Shown: in pieces, positions 16,333-25,554 of the stretch | Layout of the letters: each line of letters begins with the position of its first letter | Position numbering within the stretch: the stretch's first letter is position 1 | From: Methanothrix sp. | GTDB lineage: Archaea; Halobacteriota; Methanosarcinia; Methanotrichales; Methanotrichaceae | DNA length: 64,000 nt | Reading direction: 5' to 3' | Assembly (NCBI RefSeq): GCF_024518575.1 | Contig: NZ_JANIHG010000002.1 | Span: 31,771 to 95,770 of the forward strand | Notes under the pieces: generated by a model | What the model saw: only the letters and a program-made list of their open reading frames with translations | What the model was told of the DNA's origin: nothing | Databases searched by the model: none | Position numbers and translations under genes: made by a program

Positions 16333-17441
16333 TCTATCTATACTATACAGATATGTTCATGGGCTACAGCTTCGGCCCTGAACACCCGCTGCAGCCAGCG
16401 CGGATCATGCTCACCTACAGGATGATCGAGGAGTATGGGTTCTTCCTCGGATACGACACAGAGGTTCTGGAGCCGTACTATGCGAGCGAGAGCGACCTCC
16501 TCATGGTCCACGATCCTGGGTATATACAGGCGGTGAGGGATGAGCGACCAGATCCAGCGCTCGGCCTGGATGAGCCTGATACTCCCATATTCCCTGGGAT
16601 CTATGACGCGAGCGCGCTGATCGCCGGAGCCAGCATCGAGGCCGCGAAGCGTGTTGCATCAGAGCCCTGTGTGGCGTTCAACCTGGCCGGCGGGCTTCAT
16701 CACGCGTTTCCGGCCAGAGCGGCAGGATTCTGCGTCTTCAACGATTGCGCCCTCGGAATCCGCACATTGAGGAAACGATTCGACAGAGTCCTCTACATAG
16801 ATATCGATGCACATCACGGCGATGGCGTGCAGTACATCTTCTACGAGGATCCATCAGTCCTGACCATATCCATACATGAATCTGGAAAGTACCTCTTTCC
16901 AGGAACCGGCTTCGTGGACGAGATCGGCAGCGGAGACGGGTATGGCTACTCCGCGAACATACCGATGCCGCTGAATGCGGATGATGAATGCTACAGATAT
17001 GCCTTTGAGTCCGTAATCCCCGCGCTCTTCAGGTGGTTCAAACCTGATGCGGTCGTCGCGCAGCTCGGCGCCGATACTCACTATGCAGATCCTCTCGCGA
17101 GCCTCGATCTCACGCTTGAGGGCTACGGCTATCTCGTCAGGAGGATAAAAGAGCTCACAGATGAGTACGCGAATGGGAGGATGCTCGCTCTGGGCGGTGG
17201 CGGCTACAACCTGGAGGTTGTGCCGCTCGCATGGACTCTGGCATTCCAGACCCTGAGAGGAAAGGAGATGCCGGAGGAGCTCCCGAAGTGGTGGGTCGAT
17301 GCTATAATGAAGATGATCGGGAGACCCCCACTCTCTCTTCCAGACCGGCCCAAGGAGAAGAGAGATGTCCCAAGGGAGCTGATCGAGACCGTGGCAAACC
17401 TGAAGAGAAGGCTGACGATCATACACGGCGACATATTCTGA
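16329..17441 (+). CDS. histone deacetylase-superfamily hydrolase (AcuC-like)
   Basis: 370 residues. Full-length family member with LAGGLHHAFPARAAGFCVFN near residue 118 (tandem His), LYIDIDAHHGDGVQYIFY near residue 155 (zinc Asp-x-His), and GADTHYADPLASLDLT near residue 255 (second zinc Asp), closing with LALGGGGYNLE. Zn-dependent deacylation of lysines (for example acetyl-CoA synthetase or Alba) or small amines is the family reaction. In an acetate-using methanogen control of acetyl-CoA synthetase would be attractive, but that is inference. Translationally coupled to the zinc ribbon, and 15 nt before trm1. Confidence 0.9.
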   Translation: MIYLYYTDMFMGYSFGPEHPLQPARIMLTYRMIEEYGFFLGYDTEVLEPYYASESDLLMVHDPGYIQAVRDERPDPALGLDEPDTPIFPGIYDASALIAGASIEAAKRVASEPCVAFNLAGGLHHAFPARAAGFCVFNDCALGIRTLRKRFDRVLYIDIDAHHGDGVQYIFYEDPSVLTISIHESGKYLFPGTGFVDEIGSGDGYGYSANIPMPLNADDECYRYAFESVIPALFRWFKPDAVVAQLGADTHYADPLASLDLTLEGYGYLVRRIKELTDEYANGRMLALGGGGYNLEVVPLAWTLAFQTLRGKEMPEELPKWWVDAIMKMIGRPPLSLPDRPKEKRDVPRELIETVANLKRRLTIIHGDIF

Positions 17442-17456
17442 GCGTGAGGCCTGTCG

Positions 17457-18512
17457 ATGATCGCGGTGGAGGGCTCGGTCAGGGTTAACACAGACGGGGT
17501 CTTCTACAATCCCAGGATGAGAACGAACAGGGATATCTGCGTCGCGATGGCCTCAGAGCTCGGAATAAAGGAGTACCTGGATGCGTTCTCTGCCAGCGGC
17601 ATACGTGGCATCAGGGTGAGAAAGGAGGCAGGCGTCGAGCGTGTCGTGATGAACGATATCAGCCCTTCAGCATGCCAGCGCATCAGGGAGAACCTCGCCC
17701 TGAATGATGTATCAGACTGTGAGGTGACCTGCGAGAGCGCCAGTGTCATCATGAGCAGGAGACGGTTCGAGACGATAGATCTCGATCCGTTCGGCTCCCC
17801 CGCGCAGTTCCTCGCTCCTGCAGCATCCTCCGCAAGATCGTATCTCTTCATAACGGCAACGGATACCGCCCCACTCTGCGGGGCACATCTCCGGAGCGGC
17901 ATGAGAAAATATCTTGCAGTCCCTCTGAATACCGAGTACCACAGGGAGATGGGCGTGCGGATCCTGATTGGAGCTGTAATACGGGAGATGGCGAGGGCCG
18001 ACAGGCGGGGAATACCCCTGCTCTCGTATGCCACAGAGCACTATGTTCGCCTGCATCTGCGAATAAAAAAAGGTGCGCGTGAGGCCGATGAGGCCCTCGA
18101 GTCCATGGGATATGTCGAGCACTGCTTCAGTTGTGGAGGCTGGAGTTTGAGGATGGGCATGGGCTGCACATCCTCAGGCACGTGCGGCTTCTGTGGAGGA
18201 AGGACCTGCACTGCAGGGCCTCTCTGGCTCGGCCAGCTTCACGATAAAGATATCCTCAGAGCAGCTCTCAAAAGACTTGATCCTGAGAGCAGGGCCCACA
18301 GATTAGTATTACTATGCTCTGAGGAGGTTGACGTCCCGTTCTACTACGATCATCATAAGATCTGCAGGAGGCTGAGAATCACACCGTCGAAGGTCGAGTC
18401 CGTCATATCCGATCTGCTTGAGCATGGCTACAGGGCTTCCAGGACGCACTTCACTGGAGTCGGTATAAAGACCGATGCTCCTTTGAGGGATCTGGTTTCT
18501 CTGCTGGCCTGA
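17457..18512 (+). CDS. trm1: tRNA (guanine26-N2)-dimethyltransferase Trm1
   Basis: 351 residues. Transfers two methyl groups from SAM to N2 of G26 in tRNA. Seen: EGSVRVNTDGVFYNPRMRTN at residues 4-23, YLDAFSASGIRGIRV (SAM site), the catalytic block ETIDLDPFGSPAQFL near residue 103, and a C-terminal zinc motif with CFSCGGW and GTCGFCGG (CxxC pairs). Length is normal for archaeal members. It is cotranscribed with the AcuC-like gene. The start codon is ATG, 15 nt after the preceding stop. Confidence 0.95.
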   Translation: MIAVEGSVRVNTDGVFYNPRMRTNRDICVAMASELGIKEYLDAFSASGIRGIRVRKEAGVERVVMNDISPSACQRIRENLALNDVSDCEVTCESASVIMSRRRFETIDLDPFGSPAQFLAPAASSARSYLFITATDTAPLCGAHLRSGMRKYLAVPLNTEYHREMGVRILIGAVIREMARADRRGIPLLSYATEHYVRLHLRIKKGAREADEALESMGYVEHCFSCGGWSLRMGMGCTSSGTCGFCGGRTCTAGPLWLGQLHDKDILRAALKRLDPESRAHRLVLLCSEEVDVPFYYDHHKICRRLRITPSKVESVISDLLEHGYRASRTHFTGVGIKTDAPLRDLVSLLA

Positions 18513-18694
18513 TGGGATGTTTGGGAATACAGCACCAGATCTTTCCTGGCAATCGACCGGATCCAATCCGTAAACCATGAAATCTGGCAGGAAGATCTTC
18601 AGCCCAGAATTGAGAACCTAAAAGTTAATAAGGAAGAAGGTATATGATAATGATAACTGTAATGCTTCGAGAGCATTGCAGGCAGATGTACATG

Positions 18695-18754
18695 TGGCAC
18701 GAGGTCGCGTTTAATTACCCCCTTCATTGCTACTCCCTTTCGCATCTCGTGCCA
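18695..18754. repeat. 9-bp inverted repeat with 42-nt loop, possible RNA structure
   Basis: TGGCACGAG at 18695-18703 is the exact reverse complement of CTCGTGCCA at 18746-18754. A smaller hairpin, AATGCT-TCGAG-AGCATT, sits at 18660-18676, and an AT-rich TATA-like GTATATGATAATG lies just before it. The region precedes the small membrane protein gene and could be a structured leader or a small RNA. Confidence 0.35.
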
Positions 18755-18777
18755 TCCCTTCTTCTTACAGAGGTTGC

Positions 18778-19107
18778 ATGCGTCTGCTGATCTACTTCGT
18801 GCTTGGTGGGGCCATCACAGCGCTCGTTGTTCATCTCGGCAGCTCAGGCCGCGGGACGCTATCAGCGTTCATCGCCACTTTTCCCGTGCTCACAGCCCTC
18901 ACATTCATACTGATATCCATGGAGGGGAGCAGCGCTGATCTGTGTGAGTATGCGAGAGGCCTTCTGCTTTTCACGCCCGCATGGATCGCCTATGTGCTGA
19001 CGGTGATGATCACCTTCGAACGCATCGGCGTCTGGCTATCAATAGCCCTGGGCATGGCAGTATACGCGCTTTCATCCTGGATTCTGAGAGCCGTCTTTCT
19101 GCACTAA
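18778..19107 (+). CDS. small four-helix membrane protein, DUF3147-like
   Basis: 109 residues from ATG 18778 (MRLLIYFVLGGAITALVVHL), preferred over a start at 18727 because the extra residues are polar and unlike a membrane N-terminus. Four hydrophobic segments with short loops fill the protein; pattern GGAITALV, STAFIATFPVLTAL-like second helix and SWILRAVFLH end resemble the GlpM/DUF3147 family of uncharacterised inner-membrane proteins. No catalytic residues are evident. It stands alone, upstream of npdG on the same strand with a 120-nt gap. Confidence 0.72.
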   Translation: MRLLIYFVLGGAITALVVHLGSSGRGTLSAFIATFPVLTALTFILISMEGSSADLCEYARGLLLFTPAWIAYVLTVMITFERIGVWLSIALGMAVYALSSWILRAVFLH

Positions 19108-19227
19108 TATCTATACTACTATTGTATTTTGTTACTATTATCTTTTGCTCGTCTCGCTACTATCATCATTAATACCAACTTTCTTTTTCAGAAAAGAATA
19201 AATATCAGTATATGCAGCCTCTAGCCC

Positions 19228-19890
19228 ATGAGGGTTGCTCTTGTCGGTGGTACCGGGGATATCGGTAATGGATTTGCGGTCCGCTGGGCCCCCCATTATG
19301 AGGTTGTCATCGGGTCCAGAAAGGCGGAGCGGGCCCAGGAGAGCGCATCTGAGCTCAGCAGATACATGAGATCTCTGGGCATTGATGCAGTGATGTATGG
19401 AAGAGATAACGCAAACGCCATCATGGATTCGGACGTCGTCGTCCTCTGTGTTCCTCCAGAGAGCCTGAGCATGGTGACATCTGATCTGAGAGATTGCTAC
19501 TCAGACCAGATCGTGATATCGCCTGTGGTCCCCATGGCCCGGACGGACCACTTCGAGTACAGGCCACCTCCGGAGGGATGTGCAGCGTTTCTTGTAAAGA
19601 ACTCCCTGCCGGAGAGCGTGAGGGTTGTCTCTGCGTTTCACACGATACCTGCGAAGTCGCTCATGGATGCAGAGAAGATCCTCAGGTTCGATGTGCCCAT
19701 ATGCGGCGATGATAAAGCTGCTAAGGATCTCGTGGCAGAGATGTGCAGAAAGATCCGCGATCTCAGGCCACTCGATGCCGGCCCGCTGAGCGTATCGCAT
19801 CAGGTCGAGGGGCTCACGCCGCTTCTGCTCAACATCGCGCGCCTGAACAAAATGCGCCGTGTCGGCGTGCATTTCGTCCAGGAGGAGTAA
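19228..19890 (+). CDS. npdG: coenzyme F420-dependent NADP oxidoreductase
   Basis: 220 residues. Exchanges hydride between F420H2 and NADP+, supplying NADPH for biosynthesis in methanogens. Seen: N-terminal Rossmann motif VALVGGTGDIGNGFAVRWA, the NADP ribose-phosphate pocket IGSRKAERA near residue 33, VVLCVPPES near 72, and SAFHTIPAKSLMDAE near 137, all typical of the family; length is standard. An AT-rich TATA-like AATAAATATCAG lies about 25 nt before the ATG. Convergent with the ADP-dependent kinase gene, 9 nt apart. Confidence 0.95.
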   Translation: MRVALVGGTGDIGNGFAVRWAPHYEVVIGSRKAERAQESASELSRYMRSLGIDAVMYGRDNANAIMDSDVVVLCVPPESLSMVTSDLRDCYSDQIVISPVVPMARTDHFEYRPPPEGCAAFLVKNSLPESVRVVSAFHTIPAKSLMDAEKILRFDVPICGDDKAAKDLVAEMCRKIRDLRPLDAGPLSVSHQVEGLTPLLLNIARLNKMRRVGVHFVQEE

Positions 19891-19899
19891 TCTCCCCTC

Positions 19900-21198
19900 T
19901 CAGGACGCGGAAGACTTCACGAGCATGTAGAATGTGGCCGCGGTCAGCGCGTCCCCGAGGCCGACGGTGGTCACAGGCTCAGGCGCCAGGAAGGATGGAT
20001 GGACGCAGACGCTCGATCCATCTTTTTCCTTGAATGCGCCGAGACCGGCCCTCCTCCCGCCGGCGCGCACGAGATCCTCCACCGCCATTCTCCCCTCATC
20101 GCTCACGCTCAGCTTTACCGATCTTTCAATGCACCCTGTGGCAGCGAGCCTGCCTGCGATCTCCGCGCCCAGCCCCAGCGCCGCGATCTCTTTTACCGGC
20201 TCAGGCGAGATGCTCACCGTGAACTCCCGGGTGTGAACGCACACCCTTGGAATATCAAACTCATCATGGACCTGCTCCGCAGCCCCTGCGATCTCCTCCC
20301 AGTCCTCTCCCGAATGCGCCAGCATCGAGAGCTCATCCTCGTTCATGCCTATGCTCTCGACATCCAGGATCTCCAGGAGGGCTCTCATGACCTCCGGCCG
20401 CTCGAAGCTGCCCATCTCAGCGTGGCTGTATCTTGTGTAGATCCACTGACTCATAGATCCCAGCCGCTCCTCGAAGATCTCCCTGTGAAGCTCGTAGGGG
20501 ACGAGATGAAACCCCGAAAGCACCACACCCCTCACATCAGGAGCGGGCTTTTCAAGAAACGCGCGGAATGAGGGATTTATGTGCATCACTCGATTCAGCG
20601 GGTCGAACGTCGCGATTATCCTGTTATCCCTCGGAGCTGTGAATCTTCCCGAAGGAATATCGAGATCCTCACCGCTCCTGTACTGTATCACGAAGTGCCT
20701 GAGCTCCTGCCCCTCCTCTGATGCGTTCACGGGATCTGAGAGTGAGACGCCTCTTCCCATGACCGGAACCCTGACCGCTGGATGAAAGAGAGATGCCTGG
20801 AGCGGAGTCAGGGATGGGACGTTGACTACAGGCTCTGCTCCGAGCGCGGCGAGAACGTTTGCGATGTTCCCTGCATTCCCTCCCATCCTTCTCTCCCAGG
20901 GGAAGAGCGATGCGATCTCATCAGCGACCTTCTCACTCTTAATGATTAGCTCGCCGCCTGTTCCACGGCGCATGTGATACAGGATAGATATGATGAGATC
21001 CTCCAGAGAACCGATCTTTGATGGAACCCCGGATCTTTCGGCCGGGAGATCGATGCGGTGTGATAGCATCTCGATCTCCTTCCCTGTGATGGTGTGAACA
21101 CAGTCGATATTCACGTTGAACGCACAGAGAACCCTGGGATCAGATCCTGATGAGTCTGTACCTGCTGGTCCCAAGGCCGATCTTCTCCCCATAAACAA
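19900..21198 (-). CDS. ADP-dependent phosphofructokinase/glucokinase
   Basis: 432 residues of the ADP_PFK_GK family, ribokinase-fold enzymes that phosphorylate fructose-6-phosphate or glucose with ADP in archaeal glycolysis. Seen: FNVNIDCVHTITGKEIE near residue 27, RMGGNAGNIANVLAALG near residue 99 (substrate NxGN motif), SGFHLVP near 228 and the catalytic VGLGDALTAATFYML at the C-terminus (GD base). The start at 21198 overlaps the end of the upstream DUF362 gene by 59 nt; no start codon exists nearer before conserved sequence begins, except in-frame ATG 21192 and TTG 21174. Glucose versus F6P specificity is not decided here. Confidence 0.9.
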   Translation of the reverse strand: MFMGRRSALGPAGTDSSGSDPRVLCAFNVNIDCVHTITGKEIEMLSHRIDLPAERSGVPSKIGSLEDLIISILYHMRRGTGGELIIKSEKVADEIASLFPWERRMGGNAGNIANVLAALGAEPVVNVPSLTPLQASLFHPAVRVPVMGRGVSLSDPVNASEEGQELRHFVIQYRSGEDLDIPSGRFTAPRDNRIIATFDPLNRVMHINPSFRAFLEKPAPDVRGVVLSGFHLVPYELHREIFEERLGSMSQWIYTRYSHAEMGSFERPEVMRALLEILDVESIGMNEDELSMLAHSGEDWEEIAGAAEQVHDEFDIPRVCVHTREFTVSISPEPVKEIAALGLGAEIAGRLAATGCIERSVKLSVSDEGRMAVEDLVRAGGRRAGLGAFKEKDGSSVCVHPSFLAPEPVTTVGLGDALTAATFYMLVKSSAS

Positions 21199-22246
21199 CC
21201 TGGTGCAGAGCGTTTGTCGACTCCCAGCACCCCCTGAACTTGTCCTCTCCAGGCCTCCTGTTGCTCTTCAGGTAGCTGTTCTCGAGGCCCATCTGAGCGT
21301 TGACGAGGTCGTAGCTGGCCATGTCGATGGCAACCGGATCCCTGGATGCGAGAATTCCTATGTCTGGGACCACCGGAGCATCGGACCACGGCACGCAGTC
21401 GCAGTCCGGCGTTATATCCATCAGAAAGTTGAAGAAACCGACGCGTCCGGATTTACCGAGAAGAGCTCCGTATGCGTACTCGACCATTCTCTCCACGAAT
21501 GGCGGTATCGCAATGGCCCAGTCGAAGTCAATTGCCCTCTCGGGGCATGCCCTGACGCACTCACCGCAGCCGACACAGATACTGAGATCGATGGAGGCTT
21601 TCCCTTCAAGCAGAGATATCGCAGATCTCGGGCATGCCTTCACGCACCTGCCGCACCCCTTGCATCTCTCTTTATGCACCATGGGTTTTGCGGTGTGCTG
21701 CTCTGCCTTTCCGATCGGAGGCGCGCATCCCATGCCGAGGTTCTTTATCGCCCCGCCGAAGCCGGCGAGGATGTGCGCCTTGAAGTGCGAGAGGACGATC
21801 ATGCTGTCGGCGCTGGCGATATCTCCGGCTATCCTCACAGACCTGAAGTGATTGAGGTTAACATCAACGCTGATGTGGTTCCCCCCGCGCAGGCCGTCTG
21901 CGATTATAACGGGCGCATCGACAACAGCATAAGCGAAGCCATGCTCTATCGCCGTCCTGGTGTGGTCAACCGAGTTCCCACGGCCGCCGCTGTAGAGCGT
22001 GTTCGTGTCCGTCAGGAACGGCCGCGCGCCTCTCTCCTTCACAAGCTTCACGACCTCACGCACAAAGACGGGGCTGATGTAAGTATCGTTACCCACCTCG
22101 CCGAAGTGGAGCTTTATGGCAGTGAGATCACCTTTATCGAGAATTTTATCGAAACCGGCAGCGCTGAAAAGTCTCCTGATCTTCTCGAGCTTGTTCTCAC
22201 TATCGCTCCTGGCTCTGATATCCGCAAAGTAAACATCACTGGTCAT
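21140..22246 (-). CDS. DUF362 protein with two [4Fe-4S] ferredoxin sites
   Basis: 368 residues from ATG 22246 (MTSDVYFADIRARSDSEN), preferred over a GTG 10 codons upstream. The DUF362 domain (about residues 1-180 and 240-360; AIKLHFGEVGNDTYISP, PFLTDTNTLYSGGRGN) is split by two ferredoxin motifs, CKGCGRCVKACPRSAI and CVGCGECVRACPERAI near residues 195-230, each with CxxCxxCxxxCP. The family is an iron-sulfur protein widespread in anaerobes with unproved function, probably redox. It overlaps the ADP-kinase gene and is likely cotranscribed ahead of it. Confidence 0.9.
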   Translation of the reverse strand: MTSDVYFADIRARSDSENKLEKIRRLFSAAGFDKILDKGDLTAIKLHFGEVGNDTYISPVFVREVVKLVKERGARPFLTDTNTLYSGGRGNSVDHTRTAIEHGFAYAVVDAPVIIADGLRGGNHISVDVNLNHFRSVRIAGDIASADSMIVLSHFKAHILAGFGGAIKNLGMGCAPPIGKAEQHTAKPMVHKERCKGCGRCVKACPRSAISLLEGKASIDLSICVGCGECVRACPERAIDFDWAIAIPPFVERMVEYAYGALLGKSGRVGFFNFLMDITPDCDCVPWSDAPVVPDIGILASRDPVAIDMASYDLVNAQMGLENSYLKSNRRPGEDKFRGCWESTNALHQVVYGEKIGLGTSRYRLIRI

Positions 22247-22579
22247 GATCCTCCCCACTGTGCAGATGTGCAGCACAGCTAATCAGCCTTTCCTTCCCTC
22301 ATATGCATATGGTTTCTCAAATCGCAGAAGCAATCCGATCTCTCATCTCGAGATTGGAGATGCGTGAGATCCAGTTATCCGCTTGCTGATCCAAGAGCTT
22401 TGATCTGCTCGATATGGAAGCTGATGCCAGATCAATGACACGCATCTCAATCAGATCCACAGAGCTTGTCGTTTCTCCTCTATGTGTCCCAGGATCAGAT
22501 CTGCTGCCTTCACATGACTCTCCTCTATGGATATGATGCTGCCTGTGATTATTGCTTCAGAATCACAGCCCCACAACGC
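22247..22579. other. 333-nt intergenic region upstream of DUF362 gene
   Basis: Separates two minus-strand genes. It must hold the DUF362 promoter, but I see no clear TATA element at the expected distance, no repeat and no convincing small ORF. Confidence 0.4.
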
Positions 22580-23599
22580 TCATTCCACGAGCACCATCTC
22601 CACCGGCCGTCTCGGAGTATGTCTTGTCGGCGGAGCGTATCCCATGCGTATGAGCAGCTGTGGATATCTTACGCCAAGAAACTTCGCCATCTCTTCTCTG
22701 AGCTCATCTATTGCTATAGGCTGGCTGAAGAGATCGAAGCGCACGTCCATCTCTGTGGCCAGGAGGAACAGCTTCTCGAAGGTGACGCCCAGCCTGACCC
22801 ACGTGAGCCTGTCCTCTGAGTTCGATGATAGAACTCCAACCGCAGGAGATTCTCTCATTAGAGCTGACTCCTTTCTGGCCCTCGACCAGGATGTGTCAAA
22901 TGTTCCGAATATAAACTTTCCAAGATACGACTCGAAATCAGAATAGCCAAATGCATAGCCAGGCAGCCCGTCGTACGCATCCGAGGTGTTGGGTCTTATC
23001 CAGGATGCCAGCTCCCTCCTGAACTCCTTATTCCCGAGCTGTATTTTGTGTGCGCGCGCGAGTATATCTGCCATCCGGCTCTTGCCCTCCGGATCTGTCA
23101 TTATGTCAAGCCTGAAGCCATCTTTCTCCACGAGCTCTTTCATCCTCTGAAGCTTCTCAGGCTCGATCTCCCTATCCTCAAACCTGCTTCGATTCGTGTG
23201 CCTCTCTGTTATCTGTCTGAACAGGTCGGGGAACCTTCTCTCAGTGAGACCCTCTGAAAAGCTGATCAGAGCGATGCGATCCGCGTCCATGCCGTCGGGG
23301 AAGCATTCAATCCTGTAACCCAGATTGAAGTGCTCCGCAGCGATTAGGATATTTGCCACCGCACAGCCCAAACTTATGTATGCGGTCCTGTGCGTCGGAT
23401 CGACTGCGGGGAGTGTTCTGGACCTGTCAAATATCACAGATATGCTGCTGTCTCTGATTGAGAACTTCCATGGCTGTGTGTTTGGGCCTGATGGGGCGAG
23501 AACCGCATACCTCAGGACAAATTTCAGCTTATCATACATGCTTCCCTGTGACGGAAAATCCTCCTCACGTACATCCCATGCGGCCAGGTTTCTACTCAT
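22580..23599 (-). CDS. nitroreductase-family flavoprotein (Acg-like)
   Basis: 339 residues, longer than classic nitroreductases (about 200) and resembling the two-domain Acg-type group. Seen: the FMN-phosphate-binding start of the fold LRYAVLAPSGPNTQPWKFSI near residue 30, and the C-terminal WVRLGVTFEKLFLLATEMDV near residue 268, followed by FLGVRYPQLLIRMGYAPP and PRRPVEMV, the usual closing signature. Likely binds FMN and reduces an unknown acceptor; some relatives instead sequester flavin. Upstream on the minus strand CTTTTATATTTC at about 23688 and ACAATATATTTG at about 23668 are promoter candidates. Confidence 0.85.
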   Translation of the reverse strand: MSRNLAAWDVREEDFPSQGSMYDKLKFVLRYAVLAPSGPNTQPWKFSIRDSSISVIFDRSRTLPAVDPTHRTAYISLGCAVANILIAAEHFNLGYRIECFPDGMDADRIALISFSEGLTERRFPDLFRQITERHTNRSRFEDREIEPEKLQRMKELVEKDGFRLDIMTDPEGKSRMADILARAHKIQLGNKEFRRELASWIRPNTSDAYDGLPGYAFGYSDFESYLGKFIFGTFDTSWSRARKESALMRESPAVGVLSSNSEDRLTWVRLGVTFEKLFLLATEMDVRFDLFSQPIAIDELREEMAKFLGVRYPQLLIRMGYAPPTRHTPRRPVEMVLVE

Positions 23600-23973
23600 G
23601 AGTGTGGTCCTCCATAGCTTGCAATGGCTCGATGCGCCACATGCTGCACAGCAGGGAGCGCAACCGACAAATATATTGTGAGCTGATGAAATATAAAAGT
23701 TGGCTCATTCTGGGTGGATCCTGAGATCCAAACTGCCTGTGATCAGTGAGAAGAAAATGAGGCGATCGATATCGTCATCTAAGAAAAGACCAGTGCTCAG
23801 TAATCAGTTGCTTCAGCTCCATGCGCCTTAACTTTGGGAGATGTCTGGATGGTGCACCTCTGAGCTCACAGGATCATCTGCGCGCAACTGAGACTCCCGT
23901 CTTCAGGCCGGCGTGTTTGACAATCACCAGATTCCGTAAACTCCTTTAACATAGCACATTCACCTGCAGAAGC
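23600..23973. other. divergent promoter region, nitroreductase/purB
   Basis: 374 nt. On the minus side two TATA-like elements (ATATATT near 23670 and TATAAAAG near 23692) serve the nitroreductase. On the plus side CCTTTAACAT at about 23941-23950 lies 25-30 nt before the purB ATG. No small gene is apparent between them. Confidence 0.5.
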
Positions 23974-25314
23974 ATGCCGATACATCCAATAGATTACAGG
24001 TACGGGACGCCGGAGATGAAGGCGATCTGGGAGGAGGATTACAGGATCAGGATGCTCTTCAGGGTGGAGGCAGCCCTTGCCAGGGCAGAGGAGGAGGTCG
24101 GCCTCATCCCGAGGGGAGCCGCAGATGCGATATCGAGGGCAGCGGAGATCGCATCGCCCCAGCGGGCAAAGGAGATCGAGGCCGAGATAGGGCATGACAT
24201 GATGGCAGTGGTCCTGGCGATGGCTGAGGCCTGCGATTACGGGGAGTGGATACATCTCGGCGCGACATCGAATGATATTCTGGATACAGCAACAGGCCTG
24301 CAGCTCAAAGCATCCCTGGAGATCATCGAGTCGAAGCTCAGGGAGCTGCTCAGAGTCCTCCTGGAGATGGCCCTGGAAAACAAGGATCTCGTATGCGCCG
24401 GTAGGACACATGGACAGATGGCTGTACCAACGACCTATGGGCTGAGGTTTGCGATATGGGCCTCAGAGGTCTCCCGCCACATCGAGAGGCTCAGGGAGAT
24501 ACGGCCCAGGGCTGCGGTCGGGAAGATCAGCGGTGCCGTTGGGACACAGGCAGCATTCGGCCCCCACGGCATGACCATACAGCGCAGGGTCATGGAGATC
24601 CTCGGGCTCAATGAGGTCGATGTCTCCAACCAGGTCGTGCAGAGGGATCGCCACGCAGAGGTCATATGTCTCCTGGCCCTCATCGCCTCCACGCTCGACA
24701 AGATCTGCGTGGAGATCAGGACTCTACAGAGGACAGAGATCGGGGAGGTGGAGGAGAGCTTCGGCAAGAAGCAGGTAGGTTCCAGCACAATGCCGCACAA
24801 GAGAAATCCGATAAGATCTGAGCAGGTCTGTGGCCTTGCGAGGGTTGTCAGAGCACAGGTTGAGCCAGCGTTTGCGAACATACCGCTCTGGGATGAGAGG
24901 GATCTCACAAACTCCAGCTGCGAGCGCGTCATATTCCCTGAGGCCTTCGTGCTCACAGATCACATACTCAATCTCACCATCAGGATTCTGAAAGGGCTCA
25001 GGATACGAAAGGAGAACGTCGAGAGAAACCTCACCCTGCTCAAGGGTCTGAACATGGCTGAGGCTGTCATGGTTGAGCTGGCGAAGAGGGGCGCTGGCAG
25101 GCAGACATCTCATGAGATACTGAGGAAGGCATCGATGAGGGCGTTTGAGGAGAGGCGTGAGCTGCTCGATGTCCTCCTAGAGGATGGAACTGTCACGAAA
25201 TACATCGGCGAGGATGAGCTCAGAGAGCTGCTCGATCCACACAGATACACAGGCACAGCTGTCGAGCAGGTGGAGCGGCTTGAGAGGAAGCTCAGGGCAT
25301 ACTGCGAGGATTGA
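23974..25314 (+). CDS. purB: adenylosuccinate lyase
   Basis: 446 residues of the fumarase/aspartase superfamily. Cleaves SAICAR to AICAR and adenylosuccinate to AMP, both in purine synthesis. Seen: start MPIHPIDYRYGTPEMKAIW, HLGATSNDILDTA near residue 88 (catalytic region), CAGRTHGQMAVPTTYG near residue 137, and the signature loop QVGSSTMPHKRNPI near residue 266. Length is standard. Two other purine genes, purE and purF, are in this window but not clustered with it. The ATG follows a TATA-like element by about 25 nt. Confidence 0.97.
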   Translation: MPIHPIDYRYGTPEMKAIWEEDYRIRMLFRVEAALARAEEEVGLIPRGAADAISRAAEIASPQRAKEIEAEIGHDMMAVVLAMAEACDYGEWIHLGATSNDILDTATGLQLKASLEIIESKLRELLRVLLEMALENKDLVCAGRTHGQMAVPTTYGLRFAIWASEVSRHIERLREIRPRAAVGKISGAVGTQAAFGPHGMTIQRRVMEILGLNEVDVSNQVVQRDRHAEVICLLALIASTLDKICVEIRTLQRTEIGEVEESFGKKQVGSSTMPHKRNPIRSEQVCGLARVVRAQVEPAFANIPLWDERDLTNSSCERVIFPEAFVLTDHILNLTIRILKGLRIRKENVERNLTLLKGLNMAEAVMVELAKRGAGRQTSHEILRKASMRAFEERRELLDVLLEDGTVTKYIGEDELRELLDPHRYTGTAVEQVERLERKLRAYCED

Positions 25315-25324
25315 AGATAGTGCG

Positions 25325-25515
25325 ATATCTGAGAGAACGCTCTATTTATTGCAACCTCGCCGTATGCCGGTTGCTGAATGCACTCACTCGCTCGACAGGA
25401 GCGCATAGCGTGACTGCTCGAGCAAGTTATCGCTAAGAGCGTTGAGAGAATTGGGAAGATAGGAGGCAAAAGGCGGGTGTCGGAGGTGGGAACGCGTCCG
25501 GCTTTTGCCCAAACA
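25325..25515 (+). other. region of nested inverted repeats after purB, possible structured RNA
   Basis: ACGCTCT at about 25335 is complementary to AGAGCGT at about 25436 and would close a 110-nt domain containing GCAACC-12 nt-GGTTGC and GCTC-GACAG-GAGC hairpins. A second hairpin follows at about 25466-25510, where GGCAAAAG pairs with CTTTTGCC. No coding potential is evident. It could be an RNA gene or the 3' untranslated region of purB. Confidence 0.3.
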
Positions 25516-25554
25516 AATTAAGGCAATTGTCGAATATAAATATTTCGGTCGTAT

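Noticed and set aside
21116..22282. 388-codon plus-strand frame over the DUF362 gene
   Set aside because: It mirrors a protein with clear ferredoxin motifs on the other strand; the frame stays open because of GC-rich codon structure.
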